From: JAABQG01 sp963726365
GTDB taxonomy: Bacteria; Pseudomonadota; Gammaproteobacteria; Burkholderiales; Burkholderiaceae_C
DNA: 64,000 nt
Direction of reading: 5' to 3'
Assembly: GCA_963726365.1 (NCBI GenBank)
Contig: CAVSCI010000025.1
Location: forward strand, 1-64,000
The position numbers were made by a program, and so were the translations under genes. Shown here one piece after another: positions 26,489 to 37,493 of the stretch; position 1 is the stretch's first letter, and the number at the start of each line of letters is the position of its first letter. The notes beneath the pieces were generated by a model that saw only the letters and a program-made list of their open reading frames with translations, did no database searches and was not told where the DNA came from.

Positions 26489-27837
26489 GGCGCGGCTCCG
26501 GCGGCCCGCTGGTCGGTGATCACGGCCATGCCTTCTTTCAGATCCGGGCCGCTGACCTCGGTCATGCGGCCGTCGCTGATGCCGGGCGTCACCGCCACCG
26601 CCACGGCCTGACCGTCCTGCAGAACCCAGATCTGTCGCACTGCGGTGCCGTTGGTGCTGGCGGGCCTGCGTCCGCCCGCGCGGGGGGGCATGCGCGGCAT
26701 GAGTTTGGACACCACGCTGCCGCTCGCGGCTGGTGCTGCGGCAGCAGTCTCCGCCGGCGTAAAGCGCAGCGCGGTGTTGGGTACCAGCAGCACGTCGTTG
26801 CGCTCGGTGGCGACGATGGTGGACGCTGCCGTCATGCCCGGGCGCAGGCTCAGGTCGGTGTTATTCACTTCGAGCCAGGTGGTGTAGGTGATGACGTTGT
26901 CGGTCTTGGTCGAGCCGAAGGCCACGCGCGTAATTCTGGCCGGGTAGCGCCGCGACGGGTAGGCGCTGACGGTGAAGCTGGCTTTCTGCCCGACCTTCAC
27001 CGCGCCCACGTCGGCTTCGTCCACGCTGACTTCCAGGCGCAGCTTGGCCAGGTCCTCAGCAATGGTGAACAAGGTCACGGCCTGCAGCGATGCGGCCACG
27101 GCGTTGCCCGGATCGACCGTGCGTGTCAGCACCACGCCGTCGATCGGCGAGCGGATCGACGCCTTGGAAAGGTTGGTCCCGTCGGTGGACACGGTGGCGC
27201 GCGCCTCCTCCACGTTGGCCCGCGCGCTGGCCTCACCGGCCACGGCGCGGTCCAGCGCGGCGCGGGCGCTGTCAAGTTCGGTGGCGGAGGGCACCTTGCC
27301 GCCGGACAGGCGTGACACCTCTTCAAAGCGCGCCAGGTTGCCCCGGGATTCCCTGACCGTGGCCGTGGCCTGGGCCAGTTGCGCCTGCGTAGCCGCCAGT
27401 GCGGCCCGCGAGCGCAGCACCTGGTCGTCGAGCTTGGCGGTGTCGAGCTCCACCAGCACCTGGCCCTTCTTGACCACGTCATTCACATCCACCAGCACCC
27501 GCTTCACGGTGCCCGAGAGTTCGCTGCCGATGTTCACCACGCGTGTGGGCACGATGGTGCCGTTGGCCGCCACCGTGAGCGTCAGGTTGCCCTTGCGCAC
27601 CGCCTCGGTCACGTAGACGGGCGCGGCGCTTGACGCTTTCTGCGCCTGCCAGTAATAGCCGCCTCCAGCAATGGCGGCAAGGGTCGCCAGGCCGATCCAC
27701 AGGGCGGGGCGTGCCCACCAGCGCGGCGGCTGGTCCGCACCCAGCAGCGCCTGCAGGTCGGTGGCAGGCTTTGTGACGGGCGGTTTTGCAGCGGGCGCCG
27801 GAGAAACGGGAGGGGAAGGAGGTGTCGATGCGGTCAT
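26485..27837 (-). CDS. Periplasmic adaptor (HlyD/MacA family)
   Basis: A 450-residue membrane-fusion protein. A proline-rich cytosolic head, one transmembrane segment (PALWIGLATLAAIAGGGYYW), a split lipoyl domain (VVNIGSELSGTVKRVLVDV and SIRSPIDGVVLTRTVDPG), a coiled-coil hairpin (about residues 140-235) and beta-barrel. The ATG at 27837 starts the conserved part; the longer frame is unsupported. It links the inner-membrane ABC transporter to the outer-membrane factor encoded directly upstream. Confidence 0.92.
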   Translation of the reverse strand: MTASTPPSPPVSPAPAAKPPVTKPATDLQALLGADQPPRWWARPALWIGLATLAAIAGGGYYWQAQKASSAAPVYVTEAVRKGNLTLTVAANGTIVPTRVVNIGSELSGTVKRVLVDVNDVVKKGQVLVELDTAKLDDQVLRSRAALAATQAQLAQATATVRESRGNLARFEEVSRLSGGKVPSATELDSARAALDRAVAGEASARANVEEARATVSTDGTNLSKASIRSPIDGVVLTRTVDPGNAVAASLQAVTLFTIAEDLAKLRLEVSVDEADVGAVKVGQKASFTVSAYPSRRYPARITRVAFGSTKTDNVITYTTWLEVNNTDLSLRPGMTAASTIVATERNDVLLVPNTALRFTPAETAAAAPAASGSVVSKLMPRMPPRAGGRRPASTNGTAVRQIWVLQDGQAVAVAVTPGISDGRMTEVSGPDLKEGMAVITDQRAAGAAP

Positions 27838-27871
27838 GGGAGGGGGGCTTTTATCCGGTGGGCGTACCCGT

Positions 27872-29332
27872 TCAGGGCGTGGCAATGTCGGCAGGCGTCC
27901 AGCCGCCACCCAGGGCCTTGTACAGGCGCACATGGTCAGCGCTGAGGCTGGCGCGGGTACCTTCCACGCCGTCCTGGGTGTTGAGCAGGGTGCGCTTGGT
28001 TTCCAGCACGGTGCGGAAGTCGATCAGCCCGCTGCCATAGCGCTGGCGCGCCAGCAGCTCGGCGTTGGCCGCGGCGTTGGCGGCGGCTTGCAGCCTCGCC
28101 AGGCGCTCCTGGTTGCCTTGCAGGGAGACCAGTGCGTCCTCGACGTCCTTCAGGGCCGTCAGCACCGTGGCCTGGTAACTCACGCGAGCCTGCTCCAGCG
28201 TGGCTTCCTGCGAGCGCACCTGGGCCTGGATGGCGCCGCCGTCGAACAGCGGCACCGAAATGCTGCCCAGCAGGGCGCTGACGGCTGATGCGCCGTCGGT
28301 CAGGCCGCCCAGTGTCATGGCGCGCAGACCCAGGGCGCCGCTGATCCTGAAACTGGGGTAACGCTCGGCATCGGCCGCCGCCACGCGGGACAGGGCCGCG
28401 CTGATGCGCTCCTCGGCGGCGCGCACGTCAGGGCGCTGGCGCAGCGTGTCCGCCGGCAGGGCCAGTGCCAGATCGCCGTCGGCCCGGGGGACCGGCGCGG
28501 CGGCGGCCAGCGAGGCCTGCAGCGCGCCGGGCGCCTGGCCCGTCAGGACGGACAGGCCGCTGAGGGTCTGGGTGAGGCTGGTTTCCAGCGCAATGATGCC
28601 GGCTTGCGTCTGCTCGCTGGCGGCCACGGCCTGCTCCACGTCGAGCGAGGTTGTCAGGCCCGCCTGAACGCGCCAGCGCGTGATCTGCAGGGTCTCGTTC
28701 AGGCTGTCCAGGTTGCTGCGGGCAATTGCCAGGCGTGCCTGCAGGCTGCGTACCTCGATGTACGTCACCGCGACTTCGGCGGCCATGGAGACCTGCACGC
28801 TGGCCAGGCTGGCGCTGGCGGCCTGGACATCCGACCCGGCGGCATTCACCGCGCTGCGATTGCCACCGAAAATGTCGGGTTCCCAGCTCGCGTCCAGGCT
28901 GGCGCTGTAGCTGTCGCTGGCGATATTGCCGCCCGTGGTGTTGCGCTGGCCAGAGACACCCGCGCCCACATTGGGCAGCAGCACTGCGACCCGCGCCTCG
29001 CGCTGGGCCCGCGCCTGGCGCAAGGCCGCCTGCGCGCTGCGCACGTCGGTGTTGGCCAGCAGCGCCTGCTCGACGAGTGCCGTGAGTTGCGGATCGTTGA
29101 AGCGCTGCCACCACTGCGCCAGCGCCGTCGGGGTCTTGCCCTGGCCCTGGACTGCCGCTGCCGGACGGGCAACGGCAAACCAGGCGGTCGGCACCGGGGT
29201 GAGGGGCGGCGAGGTGTCAGGCGTCGTGAGCGAGGCGCAACCGCCCAGCGCCATTGAACCTGCCGCCAGCCAGAGGGCAGGGGATCGGCGCGTGAAAGAA
29301 AGGGGGTGGTGGATCAGCGGGGAAGGCATCAT
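27872..29332 (-). CDS. Outer membrane efflux factor lipoprotein (NodT/TolC family)
   Basis: A 486-residue protein with lipobox LGGC at about residue 32 and two OEP repeats, including WWQRFNDPQLTALVEQALLA near the N-terminus and LRQRPDVRAAEERISAA at the middle. It forms the outer-membrane channel of tripartite exporters. First gene of the four-gene operon OMF - adaptor - ATPase - permease, 34 bp before the adaptor gene. Confidence 0.94.
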   Translation of the reverse strand: MMPSPLIHHPLSFTRRSPALWLAAGSMALGGCASLTTPDTSPPLTPVPTAWFAVARPAAAVQGQGKTPTALAQWWQRFNDPQLTALVEQALLANTDVRSAQAALRQARAQREARVAVLLPNVGAGVSGQRNTTGGNIASDSYSASLDASWEPDIFGGNRSAVNAAGSDVQAASASLASVQVSMAAEVAVTYIEVRSLQARLAIARSNLDSLNETLQITRWRVQAGLTTSLDVEQAVAASEQTQAGIIALETSLTQTLSGLSVLTGQAPGALQASLAAAAPVPRADGDLALALPADTLRQRPDVRAAEERISAALSRVAAADAERYPSFRISGALGLRAMTLGGLTDGASAVSALLGSISVPLFDGGAIQAQVRSQEATLEQARVSYQATVLTALKDVEDALVSLQGNQERLARLQAAANAAANAELLARQRYGSGLIDFRTVLETKRTLLNTQDGVEGTRASLSADHVRLYKALGGGWTPADIATP

Positions 29333-29478
29333 GTCTTGGCTTCACAGTGACGCCCGCAGGACCATGGCGCCGTTGCATAGCAGCCATTTTGCTCCGCTGC
29401 ATGGCCGGGTTTCTGTACGCTTACACACAGACCGGCAAATTAGCGTAAAGCCGGCCTGGCGCCTGCCCGGCTGGGCGC

Positions 29479-30984
29479 TTATTGGAACGCAACCTCCGCA
29501 AAACTGCGCAGCTTGCGGCTGTGCAACTGGTCAACGCCAGCTTCGCGCAGGCGCTCGATGGCATGGATCCCGATAAGCAGGTGCTGGCTCACGCGCTCGC
29601 GGTAGAAGTGGTTGGCCATGCCGGGCAGCTTGATCTCGCCGTGCAGCGGCTTGTCGCTCACGCACAGCAGCGTGCCGTAGGGCACGCGGAAGCGAAAGCC
29701 GTTGGCGGCGATGGTGGCGCTCTCCATGTCCAGTGCAATCGCCCGGCTCTGGCTGAAGCGGCGCTGGGGCGTGTTGTCGGGCAGCAGCTCCCAGTTGCGG
29801 TTGTCGGTGCTGGCCACGGTGCCGGTGCGCAGCACGCGCTTGAGCTCGTGACCCTTGAGCTGCGTGACCTCGGCCACTGCGGATTCGAGCGCCACCTGCA
29901 CCTCGGCCAGCGCGGGGATCGGCACCCACAGCGGCAGCTCCTCGTCAAGCACGTGGTCTTCGCGCACGTAGCCGTGGGCCAGCACGTAGTCGCCGAGCTG
30001 CTGGCTGTTGCGCAGGCCGGCGCAGTGGCCCAGCATGATCCAGGCGTGCGGACGCAGCACGGCGATGTGGTCGGTGATGGTCTTGGCGTTGGCCGGGCCC
30101 ACGCCGATGTTGACCATGGTGATGCCGGTGCGGTCGGCGCGCATCAGGTGGTAGGCGGGCATCTGGGGGAGCCGGGGCGGCTCCTTGCCGAGTCCGTCGA
30201 TGGCTTCAGCGGGCAGTCCCGCACGCCGCGTCACCACGTTGCCCGGCTCGACAAAGGCGATGTACTCGCTGGCCGTGTCGGCCATGGCTGCGTGGCCCAG
30301 GGCGATGAACTCGTCCATGTAGAACTGGTAGTTGGTGAACAGCACGAAGTTCTGGAACCACTCGGGCGCCGTGCCGGTGTAGTGGCGCAGGCGCTGCAGC
30401 GAGTAGTCCACGCGCGGCGCGGTAAACAGGCTCAGCGGCAGCGCCTCGCCGGGGCCCGGCCGGTGCGTGCCATTGGCAATGCCGTCGTCCATGGCGGCCA
30501 GGTCCGGCAGATCGAACACGTCGCGCATGAGCTGTCGGCGCGCGGCGCTCATCGAGCCTTCCAGATGGTCGTTCTCGGCAAAGCTGAAGTGCACAGGAAT
30601 CGGCTGTGTGCTGGTGCCCACCTCCAGCGCCACCGGGTGGTTGGCCAGCAGCAGGCGGAACTGCTCCAGGTAGTAGCCGGCGTACAGGTCCGGGCGCGTC
30701 AGCGTGGTCTCGAAGCGACCGGGGCCGGCGACGAAACCGTAGCTCAGCCGGGAGTCCGCGTGCGCCACGGAGCCGGTGTGCACGCGCACGAAAGGGTAGC
30801 AGGCGCGAATGCGGGGCAGGGTGCGCGCGTCGGTCTGGCCAGGCAGCGGCTCCTCCGCGACGAAGCAGCGCATGGCCTCGCGCAGGTGGGCCAGGCTGGC
30901 CTGGTAGATGACCTGGACCTGGGCGACGGCTTCGGCGGCTTCGGTGAAACGCACGGGGGCGATGAAGGGGGGCAGATGAGGCAT
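29479..30984 (-). CDS. amn: AMP nucleosidase
   Basis: A 501-residue enzyme. N-terminal regulatory domain (YPFVRVHTGSVAHADSRLSY) and a C-terminal phosphorylase-like catalytic domain with TMVNIGVGPANAKTITDHIA, WIMLGHCAGLRNSQQLGDYV and ALDMESATIAANGFRFRVPY. It hydrolyses AMP to adenine and ribose 5-phosphate in the cytosol. Length and motifs match the long Amn form. Single transcription unit. Confidence 0.95.
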   Translation of the reverse strand: MPHLPPFIAPVRFTEAAEAVAQVQVIYQASLAHLREAMRCFVAEEPLPGQTDARTLPRIRACYPFVRVHTGSVAHADSRLSYGFVAGPGRFETTLTRPDLYAGYYLEQFRLLLANHPVALEVGTSTQPIPVHFSFAENDHLEGSMSAARRQLMRDVFDLPDLAAMDDGIANGTHRPGPGEALPLSLFTAPRVDYSLQRLRHYTGTAPEWFQNFVLFTNYQFYMDEFIALGHAAMADTASEYIAFVEPGNVVTRRAGLPAEAIDGLGKEPPRLPQMPAYHLMRADRTGITMVNIGVGPANAKTITDHIAVLRPHAWIMLGHCAGLRNSQQLGDYVLAHGYVREDHVLDEELPLWVPIPALAEVQVALESAVAEVTQLKGHELKRVLRTGTVASTDNRNWELLPDNTPQRRFSQSRAIALDMESATIAANGFRFRVPYGTLLCVSDKPLHGEIKLPGMANHFYRERVSQHLLIGIHAIERLREAGVDQLHSRKLRSFAEVAFQ

Positions 30985-31152
30985 GGGCGCTATTTTCCTC
31001 GGACTTGATGACAGCGGTACGCGGACCCGCCCCTTGCGGCGTTAGCATCGCCAGCGAACATTGAAACTCCCGGTTTCGGATCTTTCGATGGCGCTGTCCA
31101 GCCGGACCGTTGCCCTTCAAGGCGAAAATCCTGTTGATCTTGAATCTTTTTG

Positions 31153-31198
31153 TCCGATTCCCAGCGTCGAATGGTCTTTGTCTGCTATTGATTCAGGA
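31153..31198 (+). repeat. Dispersed CCAGCGTC repeat, copy
   Basis: CCCAGCGTCGAATGGTC followed by CTGCTATTGATTCAGG, ending only a few bases before the start codon of the SDR gene, so it forms the leader of that gene. Confidence 0.6.
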
Positions 31199-31204
31199 AA
31201 AAAC

Positions 31205-31786
31205 ATGACCGTGAACGGGCCCGACGAAGCGGGATTGGCGCTGGTCATCGGCGCAGGCGGCGGGCTGGGTGCGGCGCTGGTGGCGGGGTTGCGGCAGCTG
31301 GGGCCGAAAGGACAGCGCGGCGACCGGCCCGCGCAGCCCGAGCGCAGCGGGTCGGAGCTCGACCCGGCCAATCTGGCGCACTGCTTCAGAGTCAACGCCA
31401 TCGGCCCGGCCCTGGTCGTCAAGCATTTCTTTCCGCTGCTGGCGCGCACGCGGCCGTGCGTGGCGGGTTTCATTTCGGCGAAGGTCGGCAGCATCGGCGA
31501 CAACGCGCTGGGCGGCTGGTGCGGCTACCGTGCGTCCAAGGCGGCGCTGAGCCAGATCGTCAGGACGGCGGCCATCGAGCTGGCCCGGCGCAACCGGCAG
31601 GCGGTCTGCGTGGCCCTGCACCCCGGAACAGTGGACACGCGCCTGAGCCAGCCCTTCGCCAAGGCCGGGCTGAACGTGCGATCACCCTCGGGCGCTGCCG
31701 GCGACCTGCCGGCCGTTCTGGACGCACTGACGCCCACGCAAAACGGCGGGTTCTTCGACTACCGCGGGCAGGCATTGCCCTGGTGA
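31205..31786 (+). CDS. SDR-family oxidoreductase with internal N-terminal deletion
   Basis: A 193-residue short-chain dehydrogenase-like protein of the CsgA/C-factor type. The nucleotide motif VIGAGGGLGAALVAGLRQLG is followed almost at once by SELDPANLAHCFRVNAIGPA, so the usual 40-50 residues with the acidic cofactor residue and the NAG motif are missing. The catalytic YRASKAALSQI and the C-terminal GGFFDYRGQALPW are intact. Family members are normally about 230-240 residues. It may be inactive. The start is at 31205; the upstream frame runs through a repeat. Confidence 0.75.
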   Translation: MTVNGPDEAGLALVIGAGGGLGAALVAGLRQLGPKGQRGDRPAQPERSGSELDPANLAHCFRVNAIGPALVVKHFFPLLARTRPCVAGFISAKVGSIGDNALGGWCGYRASKAALSQIVRTAAIELARRNRQAVCVALHPGTVDTRLSQPFAKAGLNVRSPSGAAGDLPAVLDALTPTQNGGFFDYRGQALPW

Positions 31787-31877
31787 GCCGCATGGGTGCC
31801 GCCGCCGCGGCATCGTGCTTGCACCCCGCACCAGGGCGCCGCAGGGCAGACGAATCCTCGGGTGCCGATAATCGGGG

Positions 31878-33293
<1,416 letters not shown>

Positions 33294-33375
33294 GCGGCTT
33301 GCTTCGGCGGGCTTCCACGGCGGCACGGACCCTTACCGCAGATGGCGCTGCCCGGCAGAAGTCCGTCCAGTGCTG

Positions 33376-33522
33376 TTACAGGCGCCGTCCCTGAATGAGC
33401 CGAAGCAGGATCACGACGACGGCGATCACCAGGAGTACATGAATGAAGCCGCCCATGGTGTATGAACTCACTAGGCCCAGCAGCCAGAGCACGATCAAGA
33501 TGACGGCAATGGTCTCAAGCAT
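33376..33522 (-). CDS. Small membrane protein, lmo0937-like
   Basis: A 48-residue protein starting MLETIAVILIVLWLLGLVSS. Two hydrophobic segments separated by a YTMGGFIHV turn and a basic C-terminus (QGRRL) match the lmo0937/DUF5670-type membrane peptides. The ATG at 33522 has AGGAG seven bases upstream, an excellent ribosome binding site. Members often appear with stress proteins such as CsbD, which is also encoded in this window (40294-40500), but no function is known. Confidence 0.8.
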   Translation of the reverse strand: MLETIAVILIVLWLLGLVSSYTMGGFIHVLLVIAVVVILLRLIQGRRL

Positions 33523-33645
33523 TTCGATTCTCCTTTCGCCAGACATGGCGCATGACCGATTTTGCGCCTTGCCGCCACTTTGGCAAGGACGAGGGCGCCG
33601 CGATCCACCGCGCGGGGCGTTTTCCGAAGTTTCAGGCGTTTTCGG

Positions 33646-33691
33646 TACTATTCCAGCGTCAAATGGTCATGTGCTGCTCATATTTCTGGAG
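33646..33691 (+). repeat. Dispersed CCAGCGTC repeat, copy
   Basis: TTCCAGCGTCAAATGGTC followed by GCTGCTCATATTTCTGG, in the space between the small membrane protein gene and the glycine-zipper gene. Confidence 0.55.
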
Positions 33692-33734
33692 TTTGCTGGC
33701 GCCTTGCCCGCGCACCCCGGCCACCACCCAGGCA

Positions 33735-33760
33735 TAAAAAAAGGGGCCACAGGCCCCTTT
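33735..33760 (-). terminator. Terminator of the glycine-zipper lipoprotein gene
   Basis: Perfect stem AAAGGGGCC (33740-33748) with GGCCCCTTT (33752-33760) and a 3-nt loop; on the minus strand the stem runs into seven or more T. It lies about 70 bp after the stop codon at 33827. Confidence 0.85.
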
Positions 33761-33826
33761 GTTGTGCGCACGGCGCTCGCGGTTTCGGGCGAAGCAATGG
33801 CCTTTGTCCAGCAAACCGGGGCTGCC

Positions 33827-34267
33827 TTACTGCGGTGTAACCATGGCGCCTTCGCCGTAGCCCTGAATGAAAACGCGCTGACCGACGAAAAGGGGGGGTT
33901 GCGCCACAGGCTGGGTGATGGCCACCAGCACGCCCGAACTGGTGCGCACGATGATTTGCTGCGCTGCAATCGGCTGTTCGTTGCGCTTCTGGACTTCGTT
34001 GCCGACGAGGGCGCCGCCGATGGCGCCGGCCACCATGGCCACATCGCGCCCGGTGCCGCCACCGATCAGGCTACCGATGCCTACGCCGGCCAGGCCGCCG
34101 AGCACCGCGCCGACACCGGCGTGCTGGTTGCTGGTGATCTGGGTGGGCGTGATCTGCTCGATCACCCCTTTGCGGATCTCAACCGGGGCCGGCGCTGGGG
34201 TGGCGCAGGCGGCGAGCATGAGCACGAGCACGGCGGCGCTGAGGCGGGTGACGAGTTGGTTCAGCAT
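33827..34267 (-). CDS. Glycine-zipper lipoprotein (SlyB/Pcp-like)
   Basis: A 146-residue protein with lipobox LAAC at residues about 17-20 and a glycine zipper (AVLGGLAGVGIGSLIGGGTG) that can insert into membranes. SlyB-like outer-membrane lipoproteins stabilise the envelope under stress. The C-terminal strand region carries ...IIVRTSSGVLVAITQPVAQP.... The start at 34267 has GGAG nine bases upstream. Confidence 0.9.
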   Translation of the reverse strand: MLNQLVTRLSAAVLVLMLAACATPAPAPVEIRKGVIEQITPTQITSNQHAGVGAVLGGLAGVGIGSLIGGGTGRDVAMVAGAIGGALVGNEVQKRNEQPIAAQQIIVRTSSGVLVAITQPVAQPPLFVGQRVFIQGYGEGAMVTPQ

Positions 34268-34421
34268 GGGAATTTTCTCCTGGAGTTTGAGTTGAAAGGT
34301 CAGTCGACGGATTGTGCTGAATATTACTTCCGTTTTGAGCCCGCGCTTCCAGCCGCGCGCTGGGACAGGGAGGAATCGCTTTTTCAGGTCGGCCGGCAGC
34401 ATCCTGCCGACCCCATCCGCC

Positions 34422-36877
34422 TTACTGTCGGGCCTCCAGCTCGGCCAACAGCCGCTTCACGCCAGGGTCGTCCGGCAGGATCTCGGCCGCTTTCTTCGCG
34501 TAGACCAGTGCGGCCTTGACGTCACCGGCTTCGCGGTTCAGCGAGATCAAGGCGCTCAGGACCTCCATGTCGTTCGGGTTGCGCGTGTTGGCGGCGCGCA
34601 GCAGGGCGAGGGCTTGCGCGCGCTGGCCCGCCGAGTTCAACGCGATGGCATGCACATAGGCATAGCGTCGCGTTGTCCGGCGCCAGCCGGGCGGCCAAAG
34701 CGAGCTCCTGCAACGCCGCCGTCTTGTCGCCCTTGCGCACCAGCAGCAGGCCGAGGCGCGTAGTGCAGGTCCGCGTTGCGCGGAGTTCGTGCGATGCCGC
34801 TGCGCAGAATTTTTTCGCCTTCGGCGTCGCGCCCGGACTGCCGGTACGCATCGGCCAGGTTGAGATAGGCGCCGGTGAATAATGGATCGAGCGTGAGCGC
34901 GCGTTGAAATGCCAGGATGGCGTCGTCAATCCGCCGCTGGCGCAGGTACAGGTTGCCAAGGTTGACGTTGGCGGAGGGCCAGTCCGCGTCCGCCTTGAGT
35001 GAGTCCACGTATTCCTTGAGCGAGCGATCCCGGGCGTCGCGGTGATCGGGCGGGAACTGTGCATCCGGGATGTCGGCCAGCAGGCGCGCGGCCTCGACGC
35101 GCACGCCGCGCACGGGGTCGCCGAGCAGGGGTGCGGCGGCCTGGATGCGCGCAGCGGGTTCGAACGGGTCGAGTGCGCCGAGCGCGGCGATGCGCAGCAT
35201 CGGGTCGGTGTTGTCGAGCAGCTTGTGCAGCGCCGGCAGTGATTCTGGACGGAGATAGGGCTGCGCCACGGTGAGCGCCGTGGCCCGCACGATGGGCGGC
35301 AGCGCCGCATCCTGCGCCAGCGCCATCAGCGAGGGCAGGGCAGCGGCACCTTGCGTGGCGCCGGCCTGGAAGGTGGTGCCGTATTGGGGCCGGGCGCGCC
35401 AGGCGCTGCCGTACCACTGGTCCATGGCGGTGGCGGCCCAGTCCGGCTTGCGGTCGGTGTGGCACCGGTTGCAGGCGTTCGGCGTACCGATGGTCTTCGA
35501 CAGATCGGGGCGCGGTACCCGGATGGCGTGGTCGCGCCGGGCATCCACCACCATGTAGTTCTTCTCCGGCATGTGGCATTCCACGCACTGCGCGCCCTTG
35601 CTGCCCGCCTTGTGGAAGTGATGTTTTTCCGTGTCGAACAGGGCCGCGTTGTGGCAGCGTGCGCACACGGCGTTGCCCTCGACGCGCAGCTTGGCGGTGT
35701 GGGCGTCATGGCAGTCCATGCAGGTCACGCCGCGCTGGTGCATCTTGGTCTGCAGCCATGAGCTCCAGACGAAAACCTCGTCGAGCTGCTGGCCATCGGC
35801 GTGGTAATTGGGCTGCGTCAGCAGGGCCAGGCGGTGCGTGTCCTCCAGCGGCGCACCCGACGCACCGTGTTCGATCAGGGTCGAGCGGCGCGCATGGCAC
35901 GCGGCGCAGCTGTTCATGACGGCCGCATCGGCGGGCTTGTCACGCTGCGCATGCGGTGCGTTGGTGGAGGCAAATTTCCATGCATCCTGCCAGCGAGACC
36001 TCAGGCTGACCAGCCCCTTGTCACTGCCGGGCTCATAGGGCGCCTTGGCCTTCGCGGCCCAGGCCATGTGGCGCGAGGCCGGGCCATGGCAGGCTTCGCA
36101 CGAGACGTTGATCTCGCTGAAGGTGGTGGCGTAGCTGTCGCTGGCGGCGTCATAGCCTTTTTTCAGGTTCGTCGAGTGGCACGCCGCGCACTGCAGGTTC
36201 CAGTTCTGGTAGCGCCCGGTCCAGTGCAACGGGTCCTTGTGGCCCATCTTCTCGCCAGGGCTCAGATGGAACCAGCGCTGCCCGCCCTCGGCTTGGGTGC
36301 GGGCATCCCAGGCGATGGGCAGCATCTGGTAGCGGCCACCGGGGAAGGCCACCATGTACTGTTGCAGCGGCCAGACGCCAAAGGTGCGGCTGATTGCATA
36401 GTCGGCGAGCTTGCCGTCCGGGCCGTCGGTGCGCACCATGAACTTGCCGTCACGCCTGAAGAAGGTGGATTCGACGGCGTAATGTTTGAACTTGACGTTG
36501 TTGAAGTCGCCCAGCACCGTGGCCTCGTCCGCCTCCTGCATGGCCTGCTTGTGGTGCGAGCCCGACCAGGCACTGAATTCGCCCTCGTGGCAGCTCTTGC
36601 AGGCGGCGGCGCCAACGAAATCCGCAGGCAGCTGCGCCTGCGGGGCGACGGATTGAACGGTAGCGATGCCGGGGGTGGGCGAGGGCGCGCCTGCCGGGGC
36701 AAGCAGGAAATACAGGCCGACTGCCGCAGCCAGCGCCGCCACGGACAGGCCGGCCGCCAGCCAGCGACGGCCTGCCCGACGAGGCGTCGACGCGGAAGGT
36801 GTCATCCCGGCAAGGCCTGTGGGCGAAGGTGCGGCAGGGCCTGCCGGCTTGCCGGGACGTTTCTGCTTTGGGCTCAT
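34422..36877 (-). CDS. Octaheme c-type cytochrome with HEAT/TPR tail (frameshifted)
   Basis: Start at ATG 36877; a longer TTG frame is unlikely. One N-terminal membrane segment (WLAAGLSVAALAAAVGLYFL) anchors the protein. Eight CxxCH motifs follow: CKSCH, CAACH, CEACH, CAACH, CMDCH, CARCH, CVECH and CNRCH. Then come HEAT-like helices and TPR repeats (ANVNLGNLYLRQRRIDDAIL). The end is broken twice: removing one C at about 34757 and one at about 34663 joins HYA-LGLLLVRKGDKTAALQEL and YAYVHAIALNSAGQ, to a stop at 34422. The family is found in periplasmic electron-transfer contexts; partner unknown. Confidence 0.85.
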
Positions 36878-36949
36878 GGGTGCGTTCGATGTCTCTGCCG
36901 CGGCCTTGGGATCTGTTTTTCCGGTTTTTTCCGGATTTATCAAGGATTT

Positions 36950-36997
36950 CTTGAGCTATACCAGCGTCAGATGGTCCTTATTTGCTATCAATATTGG
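36950..36997 (+). repeat. Dispersed CCAGCGTC repeat, copy
   Basis: ACCAGCGTCAGATGGTC followed by TTTGCTATCAATATTGG, in the spacer upstream of the octaheme cytochrome gene. Confidence 0.6.
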
Positions 36998-37037
36998 AGT
37001 TTATCCGGTGCGCTGCCAGAAATGGCCGCATGCGGTG

Positions 37038-37421
37038 TCAGGCCCTGGCGCCGGGCCCGGCCAGCAGCCTGGCAAACTCACCGCTGTCCATCAGTGCGCG
37101 CAGATCATTGGCGCCACCCACCAGCACGCCCTTGACGAACACCATGGGAAAAGTCGGCCAGCCGGTCCACAGCTTGAGCGCATTGCGTTCGCGCCAGGTG
37201 TTGAAGTAATTGCCGTACTCCAGGTACTTGTACGCCTGGCCGGCTTCGTCCAGCGCCTTGCGCACCTTCTTCGGAAACGGGTTCATGCCCATGCCCACCA
37301 CCACCACGTCATAGTCTTTGACGGCGCCCATCACCTCCTGCACGATGGCCTGCTGGTGGGTCGCGACCTTGGTGCGGATGGCGGGGTGGATGTGGGCTTC
37401 GTCAAGAATGGGGCGGGGCAT
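37038..37421 (-). CDS. Glutaredoxin-like protein without active-site cysteines
   Basis: A 127-residue thioredoxin-fold protein. The region that should contain the CPYC or CGFS active site reads VVVVGMGMNPFPKKVRKALD, without cysteine. The rest fits glutaredoxin: YKYLEYGNYFNTWRERNALK, WTGWPTFPMVFVKGVLVGGA with the cis-Pro and the GG glutathione loop. It therefore cannot do dithiol chemistry and may bind a partner or glutathione. It is encoded next to the nitronate monooxygenase gene in the same direction. Confidence 0.85.
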   Translation of the reverse strand: MPRPILDEAHIHPAIRTKVATHQQAIVQEVMGAVKDYDVVVVGMGMNPFPKKVRKALDEAGQAYKYLEYGNYFNTWRERNALKLWTGWPTFPMVFVKGVLVGGANDLRALMDSGEFARLLAGPGARA

Positions 37422-37493
37422 GCTTCAGGCTCCAGAAAAGTTGGGATCACCGCCACCGCTCACATCGCGGCGCGGTTTTCGATGGCCGCGGGC

